A DNA stretch of 12,468 bases from JBOGHU01 sp050742255. GTDB lineage: Bacteria > Actinomycetota > Acidimicrobiia > Acidimicrobiales > CADCSY01. The stretch spans positions 1 through 12,468 of the forward strand of contig JBOGHU010000009.1 of the NCBI GenBank assembly GCA_050742255.1, written 5' to 3'. Positions 1-6,856 of the stretch are shown here, piece after piece. The translations under genes and the position numbers were made by a program. The notes under the pieces are model-generated. The model saw only the letters and a list, made by a program, of their open reading frames with translations. It was not told the DNA's origin and made no database searches. Numbering within the stretch: position 1 is the first letter of the stretch; each line of letters opens with the position of its first letter.

Positions 1-33
1 CAACTCCAGTATGTACGGGCTCTTCCTGGCCAC

Positions 34-55
34 GGCTCCCCTCCGACGGGGAGCC
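34..55. terminator. Short GC-rich hairpin, possible terminator of an upstream gene
   Basis: GGCTCCCC (34-41) and GGGGAGCC (48-55) form a perfect 8-bp stem around a 6-base loop. It is followed by CTTACGTTA and not by a real T-run, so it is at best a weak intrinsic terminator for a gene left of the window. It could equally be a leader structure before the HesB gene. Confidence 0.35.
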
Positions 56-78
56 CTTACGTTACCGGAGGCCCCTGA

Positions 79-120
79 TTACGTGATCGTAGTTACGTGA
101 TTGTATTTACGGTGGGATGC
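79..120 (+). repeat. Three 14-bp tandem repeats across the hesB start
   Basis: TTACGTGATCGTAG (79-92) and TTACGTGATTGTAT (93-106) match at 12 of 14 bases, and a decayed third unit, TTACGGTGGGATGC, follows at 107-120. The GTG start of the Fe-S carrier lies inside the second unit. Six bases before that GTG is GATCGT (85-90), which has the A and T that matter most in an actinobacterial -10 element. The repeat may therefore be a promoter/operator or simply a local duplication. Confidence 0.4.
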
Positions 121-414
121 ACTAAGGTGGCCGAGCTGGTCGCCCAGGAGGGCGACGAGACGCTGGCCCTCCGGGTCGCCGTGCGGCCCGGCGGGTGCTC
201 GGGGTTCTCCTACGAGATGTTCTTCGACACCGAAGTCGACCCCGAGGATCATCTGGCCGTGTTCGGCACGGTCAGGATGCTAGTCGACCCCGCCAGCGCC
301 CAGCACATCGCCGGCGCGGCCCTGGACTACCGGGACGGCCTCCAGGGCGCGGGATTCCACATCGAGAACCCCAACGCCCAGCGCTCCTGCGGCTGCGGGC
401 AGTCGTTCGCGTAG
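97..414 (+). CDS. erpA: HesB/IscA-type iron-sulfur carrier (ErpA-like)
   Basis: This is a 105-residue A-type carrier that receives Fe-S clusters and passes them to apo-enzymes in the cytosol. The three cluster-binding cysteines are present: Cys34 in the PGGCSGF motif and Cys98 and Cys100 in the C-terminal SCGCGQSF motif. The length is normal for the family. The GTG at 97 gives an N-terminus one residue shorter than usual before the conserved Lys-Val at 10-11. No Shine-Dalgarno sequence precedes it, and a -10-like GATCGT ends six bases upstream, so a leaderless transcript is possible. The gene ends nine bases before moaA. Both MoaA and the nearby AmrS are radical SAM enzymes needing [4Fe-4S] clusters, so cluster supply to them is a reasonable but unproven role. 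Family assignment is secure; ErpA rather than another A-type carrier is inferred from actinobacterial resemblance. Confidence 0.9.
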   Translation: MIVFTVGCTKVAELVAQEGDETLALRVAVRPGGCSGFSYEMFFDTEVDPEDHLAVFGTVRMLVDPASAQHIAGAALDYRDGLQGAGFHIENPNAQRSCGCGQSFA

Positions 415-423
415 GGCACGAAG

Positions 424-1429
424 ATGAGCGTCTCGGACACGCGGGGTCGGCCTCTCCGGGACCTGCGCATCTCGGTCACCGATCGGTGCAACTTCCGCTG
501 TACCTATTGCATGCCCAAGGAGGTCTTCCACCGCGAGTACGAGTTCCTGGCCCGGGAAGCGCTACTCAGCTTCGAGGAGATCGACCGGGTGGCTCGCTCG
601 TTCGTGCGTCACGGGGTGCGCAAGCTCCGCCTCACGGGAGGGGAGCCACTGCTGCGCAAGGGGATCGAGGACCTCATCGCCACGCTGGCCCGGATCCCCG
701 AGGTCGAAGACCTCACCCTCACCACCAACGGCGCGCTGCTCGGGCGTAAGGCCCAGGACCTGGTCGCAGCCGGGCTCCACCGGGTCACCGTCAGCCTCGA
801 CTCCATAGACGACACCGTGTTCACGGCCATGAACGATGTCGGCTTCCCCGTGCAGGGGGTGCTCGACGGGATCGCCGCCGCCGCCGAGGCCGGGCTCACC
901 CCCGGCAAGGTCAACATGGTGGTGCAACGGGGGGTCAACGACGGCTCCATCGTCGACATGGCCAGGCACTTCAAGGGCTCGGGCCACGTCCTCCGATTCA
1001 TCGAGTACATGGACGTCGGCACCACCAACGGCTGGCGGCTCGACGACGTGGTCCCCGCCCGGCACATCGTCGAGACACTTGACCGGGAGTTCGGGATCGA
1101 GCCGGTGGCCGCCTCCTACCGGGGCGAAGTGGCGCAGCGGTGGCGGTACCGAGACGGAAGCGGAGAGGTGGGCATCATCGCGTCGGTCACCCAGCCGTTC
1201 TGTGGCGACTGCACTCGGGCTCGCCTCTCGGCCGAGGGTGCGGTCTACACCTGCCTGTTCGCCACTCGCGGAACCGATCTGCGCCAGGTGTTGCGGTCGG
1301 GCGCGAGACGAGGCCCTCGACGACGTGGTGGCCGGGCTGTGGCGGAGCCGCGCCGACCGGTACTCCGAGATCCGGTCATCGCAGACCGCCGGTCCCCACA
1401 AGGTCGAGATGAGCTACATCGGTGGCTGA
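424..1429 (+). pseudogene. moaA: GTP 3',8-cyclase MoaA, full length but with one frameshift
   Basis: MoaA is the radical SAM enzyme that, with MoaC, converts GTP to cyclic pyranopterin monophosphate in molybdenum cofactor synthesis. The first frame (424 to about 1305) carries the SAM cluster motif Cys22-x3-Cys26-x2-Cys29, TGGEPLLR at 71-78, and the second cluster cysteines 260, 263 and 277. After SGA (residue 294) that frame becomes arginine-rich nonsense. The next frame continues with the expected DEALDDVV, then DRYSEIRS and the required C-terminal Gly-Gly (SYIGG), stopping at 1427-1429. One extra base, or two missing, at about 1300-1306 explains it. The corrected product is about 335 residues, normal for MoaA. 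As written, the protein would lack its GG tail. A sequencing error is as likely as a true mutation. No strong ribosome site is seen; hesB lies nine bases upstream. Confidence 0.9.
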
Positions 1430-1431
1430 CT

Positions 1432-1444
1432 CGGCTCCGAGCCG
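1432..1444. terminator. Small hairpin just after moaA
   Basis: CGGCT (1432-1436) and AGCCG (1440-1444) pair around a 3-base loop two bases after the moaA stop codon. The stem is only 5 bp (plus a T-G pair) and no T-run follows, so a terminator role is tentative. The rest of the gap up to 1532 shows nothing else I recognise. Confidence 0.2.
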
Positions 1445-1544
1445 GATCACCCAGCTCACATGCCCTGGAGACTGGGCCTGTCCTACATGCACGTTGCTCG
1501 ACGAGCCGTGGTGCGAGGGTGGTGTGGAGGGGAAGGAGTGAACG

Positions 1545-1825
1545 ATGTCCTACGACCGTCAGGGGCAGCCGATCACACGCGACGAGTACGAACAACTGAT
1601 GAGTTCATGTGGCGAAAACAAGCGGGTTGCGCGCACCGAAGTCGGCAAAACCGTCTCGACGGCATGGCTCGGCATCGACCACAGCGGGGGTGAAGGGCCG
1701 CCGCTCATCTTCGAGACGATGGTGTTCGCGGGCCACTTGACGAGCAAGAGCGCTACTCGACGGAGGCCGAGGCGGTCGGCCACGAGGCAATGGTGGCTCG
1801 AGTCCGGGAAGCGCAATCGGAATGA
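1545..1825 (+). pseudogene. Small conserved-looking protein of unknown function, frameshifted
   Basis: A good ribosome site, AAGGAG at 1533-1538, sits six bases before the ATG. The first frame gives MSYDRQGQPITRDEYEQL, then VSTAWLGIDHS and PPLIFETMVF, a pattern I associate with small actinobacterial proteins of unknown function. After GCG at 1728-1730 that frame loses sense, while another frame resumes with PLDEQERYSTEAEAVGHEAM and stops at TGA 1823-1825. One missing base near 1730-1733 (GCG GGN CCA) would join them into a protein of about 93 residues. It has no signal peptide, membrane segment or catalytic motif I can name. Whether the missing base is a real mutation or a read error cannot be told from sequence alone. 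Confidence 0.6.
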
Positions 1826-1890
1826 CCGACGAGAACTGCCGCGAACGCTACGACCCCAACCGCACCCACTGGTGTTGTCCTCCCGGTGTG
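1822..1890 (+). other. Possible 5' scrap of a further small gene
   Basis: An ATG at 1822-1824 overlaps the TGA stop of the preceding gene (ATGA). It opens a frame beginning MTDENCRERYDPNRTHWCC, rich in cysteine and charged residues, before turning into arginine-rich nonsense after about 1890. The remnant of amrB on the other strand also ends at about 1890. I read this as a gene start cut off by the same event, but I recognise no family and the piece is short enough to be chance. Confidence 0.22.
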
Positions 1891-2100
1891 ACGCCGCCCC
1901 GGCGACGGGCCCGGAGTAGACGTAGCCAGCATGGGGGGCGATGATCGCCTTGGGCACAGTGGTCGATACCTTGGGGGTCGACCACGGCGGTTCGCCCACC
2001 TACGGGCCACCGCCTGGCGCAACGTCGCGGGATCGTCGGGATAGAAGCGCCCCGCCACCGCCGGCGGGCGGACCCAGCCGCTCGGCGTCGGGCTGCTCAC
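1890..2100 (-). pseudogene. amrB: AmrB/Memo-family protein, N-terminal remnant only
   Basis: This is the start of a Memo family protein (AmmeMemoRadiSam system protein B). The GTG at 2100-2098 overlaps the TGA stop of amrS (GTGA), so the two were translationally coupled. Its first frame reads VRPPAVAGRFYPDDPATL. After about 2000 the reading moves to another frame, VPKAIIAPHAGYVYSGPVAG, which includes the family's APHAGY motif with its conserved histidine. Homology ends at about 1890, leaving roughly 70 of the usual 260 or more residues. There is thus a one-base frame error (near 2000) plus loss of the whole C-terminal part, so this is a non-functional fragment. The sequence beyond 1890 is shared with the plus-strand scrap at 1822-1890. 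Confidence 0.75.
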
Positions 2101-3235
2101 GAACGCCCCGCTCTGGTCCGCACCCGGAACGCAACCGGCTCCGGGTCGGCCTCCGATAGCCAGACCGACTGACGCCGCGGCCCCCACTGACCCGGCGGCC
2201 CGGTGAACCGGCCCGCGATCTCGGCGCTACAGCGTCCGCAGTGACCGTCGTCGGTCACGCGGTACTCGCCGAGGAGATACCAATCACGTTCGATGACGAG
2301 CTCGCCGCAGCCCGGGCAGTAGGTGCTCGATCCCTCGGTGTCGTGCACGTTGCCCGTGTACACGTAGTGCAGCCCATGGCTCAGGGCGATCTCGCGAGCC
2401 CGGGTCAGGGTGTCGGGCGGCGTGTGGGGTACGTCCATCATCTTGAAGTCGGGGTGGAACGCGGTGAAGTGCAGCGGGATGTCGAGCCCGAGGTGCTCGG
2501 CGATCCACTCCGCCATCTGGTGGAACTCGACGACGTCGTCGTTGTGGCCGGGGATCACGAGATTGGTGATCTCGAACCAGACGTCGGTCTCGTGACGGAG
2601 GTACACGAGCGTGTCGAGCACGGGCTCGAGGTGGCCCACGGTGATGTGCTTGTAGAAGTCCTCGGTGAACGCCTTGAGGTCGACGTTGGCGGCGTCCATG
2701 TGCCGGTAGAACTCAACGCGGGGCTCGTCGCAGATGTAGCCGGCGGTGACGGCGATGGCCTTGATCCCGCGCTCGCGGCAAGCATCGGCGACGTCGATGG
2801 CGTACTCGAGGAAGATCACCGGGTCGTTGTAGGTGAAGGCGACGCTGGTGCAGCCGAGCGCCTCGGCCACCCGGGCGATGCGCTCTGGCGACGCCTCGTC
2901 GGCGAGCGTGTCATCTCCTTCGACTTCGAGATGTCCCAGTTCTGACAGAACCGACAGGCGAGGTTGCAGCCGGCCGTGCCGAACGACAGCACGGGCGTGC
3001 CGGGCAGATAGTGGTTGAGGGGCTTCTTCTCGACCGGATCGATGCAGAAGCCCGATGACCGCCCGTAGGTCGTGAGCACCACCTGGCCGTCCTGCACCCT
3101 CCGGACGAAGCACAGGCCCCGCTGCCCGTCGCGCATGCGGCAACCGCGGGGACACACATCGCACTGGATGCGACCGTCGGGGGTCTCGTGCCAGTACGTG
3201 GTCGGAACGGTGTGCGCGCTGAGGTCGATCGCCAC
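2097..3235 (-). pseudogene. amrS: AmrS, AmmeMemoRadiSam radical SAM enzyme, one frameshift
   Basis: AmrS is the radical SAM member of the widespread AmmeMemoRadiSam gene set. Its first frame (GTG 3235) has an N-terminal cysteine-rich stretch (Cys25, Cys28, Cys32, Cys42) and the cluster motif Cys90-x3-Cys94-x2-Cys97 in CNLACRFCQNW, then DISKSKEM. There the frame breaks. Another frame takes over with DTLADEASPERIA and runs through FTYNDPVIFLEY, VDLKAFTEDFY and LHFTAFHPDFKM to a C-terminal zinc-ribbon-like end, CPGCGE and CGRC. One missing G between 2912 and 2911 (ATG GAC) restores a 379-residue protein of normal length. The stop overlaps the amrB start. Partner amrA (AMMECR1) is not in the window. 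The identification is firm; whether the frame error is real is open. Confidence 0.88.
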
Positions 3236-3244
3236 CGTGGCCCA

Positions 3245-3250
3245 AGGCTA
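3245..3250 (-). promoter_or_regulatory. Possible -10 element for amrS
   Basis: On the minus strand TAGCCT (3250-3245) fits TANNNT and lies nine bases before the amrS GTG, predicting a start of transcription about three bases ahead of the codon. No Shine-Dalgarno sequence and no convincing -35 box are visible, so this is tentative. Confidence 0.35.
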
Positions 3251-3587
3251 GTCCGTCCCAGGTCGGTGCTGTGGCGGGTGACCCGCAACGCCCGGGGCGT
3301 GTTACAAGTGTTCACGCTGGCTCGGCAGGGTCGCCCATAACCCGCAGCCGAACCGCTGCTTGGGTACGCCCATATGGGCCGTTCGGGGGCGGTTTCATAA
3401 GGTTCGCTCCTCCGCGGGCACGGTTGAGTCGAGATGTCGTGTTGACACTCCCCGCCTTCGTGCTGATGCGAACGTCCTGAGGTCCTGAGGATGCTTGATG
3501 GTAGGGCCATGACATCACTGGAGCCGGTGTCCTCGATCGTCACACCTCACGCCGCTGTGCGCTTGCCACAACAGCGCGCCCCCAGCG
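3251..3587. other. Intergenic region between the HTH-array gene and amrS
   Basis: No open frame here looks like a protein on either strand. It holds a perfect 12-bp palindrome, GCCCATATGGGC, at 3368-3379, an 8-bp tandem duplication (GTCCTGAG twice) at about 3474-3489, and a consensus-like TTGACA at about 3441 with no good -10 at 16-18 bases. Weak 5-bp hairpins around 3554-3589 lie at the end of the HTH-array gene but have no T-run. It is presumably the upstream control region of amrS. Confidence 0.4.
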
Positions 3588-4556
3588 CTACGCCGAGTCT
3601 TGCAGTTCGCCGACGGTCGGCCCGGAGAGGGCCACCAACTTCGCACGCCGACTGGCAAGCCGCTGTCGTGCAGCTTGTCGCCGTGTGTGGAGGCCCTCCC
3701 GCCTCAGCGCTCCGCAGACGCAAGAGACGCTGACTTCCAACTCCGCCGCGATTGCTGGCGCCGACAGGCCTCGGTGGAGGGCGCGGACGAGGTCGTCACG
3801 TGCGACCTGCGAGTGTCGTGTCCGGCGCGGCACGCAGGCGTCTTTCAACCGCCTGTAAACGGTGGCCGTGGAGCACCCGAGCTCATCAGCAATTTCGGGA
3901 CCGGACCGTCCAGCCTGATAGAGAGTGACGATCATCTCCTTTGCCGCGGCCGGCAGAGCGGTGGGTGGCCGACGCGGGATCCCAGCGTCGATAAGCCAAC
4001 TCCCCACGGTCTGGCGAGAGACACCGTACTGGTCGGCAAGTTCGCTGACGGTCAGGCCACGATCGACATAACCCTCGCGAAGGTCCGCGGCGGCGGGACG
4101 TCGACGCGCCCCACAGGACCGACGTGCGACACCAAGGCGAGCGAGCCGGAAGTACACCGTACTTAGGCTGCAGTTCAGCCCGTACGCGATCTCGGGCGCG
4201 CTCAGATGTTCTTCGACGTAGAGGCGTCGGATTTCCTCGTCGCCGACGTCAACGCGTGGCCTGAGTGCACTCCCCCGCCTCGGGACCGCGGCCGCAACCA
4301 GCCAGCGGTGGACGGTCTGGGGAGGGACATCGAAGTGGTCGGCAAGCGCGCTGATGGTCCTCCCCTCCTCCAGGTACAGCCGCCTCAACGTGGCGTTATC
4401 GGGCCTCAGGGTCTCCGATTCGTCCAAGCGGCGGGGGGCGTGAGCCGGCCCGGACGCTCCCCTGCCGCCCGGCTCCGACGATCTCGGCGCGCCAGCGCCC
4501 GCGCTTCTTCCGCCTGCCACAGCCAGAGCATGCCGTGCGCCGTTCCGCTCCATCAT
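3588..4556 (-). CDS. Protein of five tandem helix-turn-helix units, function unknown
   Basis: The 322-residue product has a Gly/Ala/Arg-rich start (1-50) and then five homologous units at about 57-95, 109-147, 159-197, 209-246 and 256-293. Each follows the pattern L-x-x-L-Y, E-I-A-x-x-L, T-V-Y-x-x-L and usually ends in PRR or ARR. Examples are TVHRWLVAAAVPRRG in unit 1 and TVYRRLKDACVPRRT in unit 4. Each unit resembles the homeodomain-like HTH found singly in phage, resolvase and homing-endonuclease proteins. No nuclease, recombinase, ligand-binding or membrane part is seen. GGGAGG lies nine bases before the ATG pair at 4556-4551. It sits between amrS and the broken end of cpaF. By family logic it should bind DNA, perhaps reading an extended site. 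The target and role are unknown, and a transposase-like accessory protein is an alternative. Confidence 0.75.
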   Translation of the reverse strand: MMERNGARHALAVAGGRSAGAGAPRSSEPGGRGASGPAHAPRRLDESETLRPDNATLRRLYLEEGRTISALADHFDVPPQTVHRWLVAAAVPRRGSALRPRVDVGDEEIRRLYVEEHLSAPEIAYGLNCSLSTVYFRLARLGVARRSCGARRRPAAADLREGYVDRGLTVSELADQYGVSRQTVGSWLIDAGIPRRPPTALPAAAKEMIVTLYQAGRSGPEIADELGCSTATVYRRLKDACVPRRTRHSQVARDDLVRALHRGLSAPAIAAELEVSVSCVCGALRREGLHTRRQAARQRLASRRAKLVALSGPTVGELQDSA

Positions 4557-4622
4557 TAGCCCCAGCCTCCCACGACGCTAGCCCCGGGTCGTGCATCACC
4601 GTCCTGACCAGGGAGGATGGCC

Positions 4623-5552
4623 CTACCCGGCACTGCGAACGTCAGCGCGAAGCCCGGGGAGTCCTTCCCGGTCACGCACCTCCCCGACGATGGCCACGTC
4701 GGGGGCCATGCGCAGGAACCCCGAGACCAGCCGGCGCAGGTCGACCTCGGCCCGGTCGGCCCGGGCCGGCCGGGTCTGCATCGCTGCCACGTTGGGCAGG
4801 GGGACGTCGGCTTCGAAGACCTCCTCGGCGATCACCACCCGCAGCGAGGGATCGAGCTCGGCGGCGCAGCACGACAGCATGGTGGTCTTCCCCGACCCCG
4901 GGGGCCCGGCGAAGACGATCGACTGGCGGGACCGGACCGCGGCCCGGAGGAACTCGGCCACCGGCTGGTCCAGCATGTCGCGGTCGACCAGCTCGCCCAG
5001 GTCCTTGAACGCGACGCCCGTGAACCGGCGGATGTTCACCAGCAGGTGACCGCCCTGACCGATGTCCCCGTGGACGATGTGCACCCGGGCGCCGTCCTCG
5101 AGCTGAGCATCCTGGAGGCCCTCGGCCGCATCCAGCTTGCGGTGGGAGCCGGAGGCGTCGTCGAGGATCTTGGTCAGGGTTCGCACCACGTGCTCGTCGT
5201 CGTGGAAGGCCTCCTCGTGGTAGCCGGAGACGCCGCGATGCCGCTTGACGAAGATGGCCTCGGGCCCGTTCACCATGATCTCCCACACATCGTCGTCGGC
5301 CAGGAGCGGCTCGAGGGGGCCGTAGCCGGCCAGGTTGCGCAGCGCCCGGTCCGAGACCGCCTCGACGTCGTTCAGGTCGAAGGGGCGCAGCCCACGCTTG
5401 TACTCCGCTCGCCACCGGGCCACCTCGTCGTCGATCAGAGCCTGCAACCGGTGCAGGCCGGCCTCGTGGGCCACGTCGAGGTCGAGGTCCTTGGCCCGAG
5501 CCTGGACGTTGGCCTCGATCTCGGCCAGCGGGGACAGCACGCGGTCGCCCAT
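4623..5552 (-). pseudogene. cpaF: Tad pilus ATPase CpaF/TadA, C-terminally truncated
   Basis: CpaF is the hexameric secretion ATPase that powers Tad/Flp pilus assembly at the inner face of the membrane. From ATG 5552 (overlapping the cpaE stop, TGATG) the protein shows the N-terminal domain (YGPLEPLL at 77-84, EIMVNGPEAIFV at 91-102), Walker A GPPGSGKT at 216-223 and Walker B DVAIVGEVRDRE at 285-296. Right after this, at about base 4655, similarity stops and an unrelated tail (GLRADVRSAG) runs to a stop at 4623. The product is 309 residues where 400-450 is usual. It lacks the TTIHAGSA histidine box and the rest of the motor domain, so it should be inactive. The break coincides with a drop in GC content and with the HTH-array gene, suggesting a rearrangement junction. 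Confidence 0.85.
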
Positions 5553-6856
5553 CAGGCCGGCAGCTGGCCCTCGGCGCCAAGGCCCAGCGAGCCGGGGGCC
5601 ACCGGGTAGGGGCAGGGCCCCGGAGCGGTAGAGGGTCCCAGACGCTGCAACACCGCGCCGAAGGCGCCGGCGGTGGCGGCGGGCAGGGGGACGGGGAGGC
5701 GCACGGCGTCCCGGAGGGCCTCCTCCACCCGACGGACGGGAAGGAAGACCGGCGACGCCGTGCGCCCGCCGTCCATGACGGGGGAGGTGAGGGTGGCCAG
5801 GGCTCGCGCCAGCTCGGACCGGGCACGAGGCTGACGGGGCGCGGCGTTGAACACCGGCACGACCCGTCCCGCCGGGACGCCCAGGGTGGCCAGGTCGGCG
5901 AGCACCCGCACCAGGGCGTGCACGCCCTTGACCCCGGGGCGGCCCACCGCCAACACCACGTCGGCCGCCCCAGCCGCGGTGCGGGCCATGACGTTGCGAT
6001 CCTCGACCTCGGCCGAGCCGGTCTCGGCCTCGCCCTCGAAGTCGGCGGTGATGTCGCACACCACCGCGCCGAAGCTGGAGCGCAGCGACGCCAACCCGGC
6101 CTCGAAGGAGCGGGGCCGCAGCGTGGCCCAGTAGCGAGACCGCCGCAGCCCCAGCAGCAGGTGGTAGCGGCGCTCGACGATCGAGAACGTCAGCCCTCGC
6201 ACCTCGTCCGGGCCCGGCTCGCCGGACCGGTGGGCCTCGACCAGCTCCTGGACCCCGGGGACGACGTCGCCCACGTCGTGGAGCATCGCCTGCTCGCCGT
6301 TGAGGGCCAGGTCGGCCAGGACCACCCCGCCCGTGTAGCGACGCTCCTCACCCAGCCCCTGGGCGAGGGCGGCGGCTACGGTGGAGGCCCCCGCGCCGCC
6401 AGCTCCGCAGACGGCGGCCACATCGCCCCACCACCGGGACAGGTCGATCCCGCCGGTGCCCTCGTCGGGCGCCCGGACCTCGCCCCGCCCCACCATCGGG
6501 GCATGGGTGGCCAGGGCGTCGACGAGCGCCTCCCGGGTGAACGTGGGCGGCAGCACGGCGGCGGCGCCGAGGGCGGCCCAGTCGCGGACCAGCCGCTGGT
6601 CGTCGACGACCAGCACCACGCAGCCGGCCTGGCGGGCGGCCTCGAGCACGTCCCGGTCGACGGCCGGCAGGCTGCCGTCGACCAGCACCGCCGAGTGGAC
6701 CCGGACCCCACCGAGGCGCACCAACAGCTCCTCGACCGAGACGCAGCGGATGAACTCGGCGGGCAGCGCCGCCGACATGGCCCACTGGCCCACCGCCCCG
6801 AACCAGGGCGCCCGAGGCCGGGCCACCCCCAGGAGCACGAAGCGGTCGCCGGCCAT
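5552..6856 (-). CDS. cpaE: CpaE/TadZ-like pilus assembly ATPase
   Basis: The product has 434 residues. An atypical receiver-like domain (about 1-120, VLVDGSLPAVDRDVLEAAR) is followed by a MinD/ParA-type ATPase domain (about 145-400). The P-loop is GAGGAGAST at 151-159, so the deviant Walker A lysines of the ParA family are replaced by alanine. A later VVLADLALNGEQAML (178-192) matches Walker A', and VVCDITADFEGE (265-276) matches Walker B. TadZ/CpaE proteins localise the Tad secretion machine to its place in the cell, often at a pole, and some have degenerate nucleotide sites. The start ATG overlaps the cpaB stop by one base and its stop overlaps the cpaF start, so it is the middle gene of a tight operon. 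Codons end almost always in G or C, as in cpaB. Confidence 0.85.
   Translation of the reverse strand: MAGDRFVLLGVARPRAPWFGAVGQWAMSAALPAEFIRCVSVEELLVRLGGVRVHSAVLVDGSLPAVDRDVLEAARQAGCVVLVVDDQRLVRDWAALGAAAVLPPTFTREALVDALATHAPMVGRGEVRAPDEGTGGIDLSRWWGDVAAVCGAGGAGASTVAAALAQGLGEERRYTGGVVLADLALNGEQAMLHDVGDVVPGVQELVEAHRSGEPGPDEVRGLTFSIVERRYHLLLGLRRSRYWATLRPRSFEAGLASLRSSFGAVVCDITADFEGEAETGSAEVEDRNVMARTAAGAADVVLAVGRPGVKGVHALVRVLADLATLGVPAGRVVPVFNAAPRQPRARSELARALATLTSPVMDGGRTASPVFLPVRRVEEALRDAVRLPVPLPAATAGAFGAVLQRLGPSTAPGPCPYPVAPGSLGLGAEGQLPA

Noticed and set aside
1290..1310. Programmed +1 frameshift in moaA
   Set aside because: No slippery heptamer, no stop codon at the shift point and no downstream pseudoknot are apparent. 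Similar single-base shifts in neighbouring unrelated genes point to decay or sequence error.
3390..3425. tRNA-like GGTTCGCTCC stretch
   Set aside because: The flanking bases do not pair as a T-stem, and no acceptor or anticodon arm can be drawn on either strand.
3440..3480. Plus-strand promoter at TTGACA (about 3441)
   Set aside because: No -10-like hexamer lies at 16-18 bases and no plus-strand gene follows.
3554..3589. Terminator after the HTH-array gene
   Set aside because: Only 5-bp stems with long loops are possible, one overlapping the stop codon, and there is no T-run.
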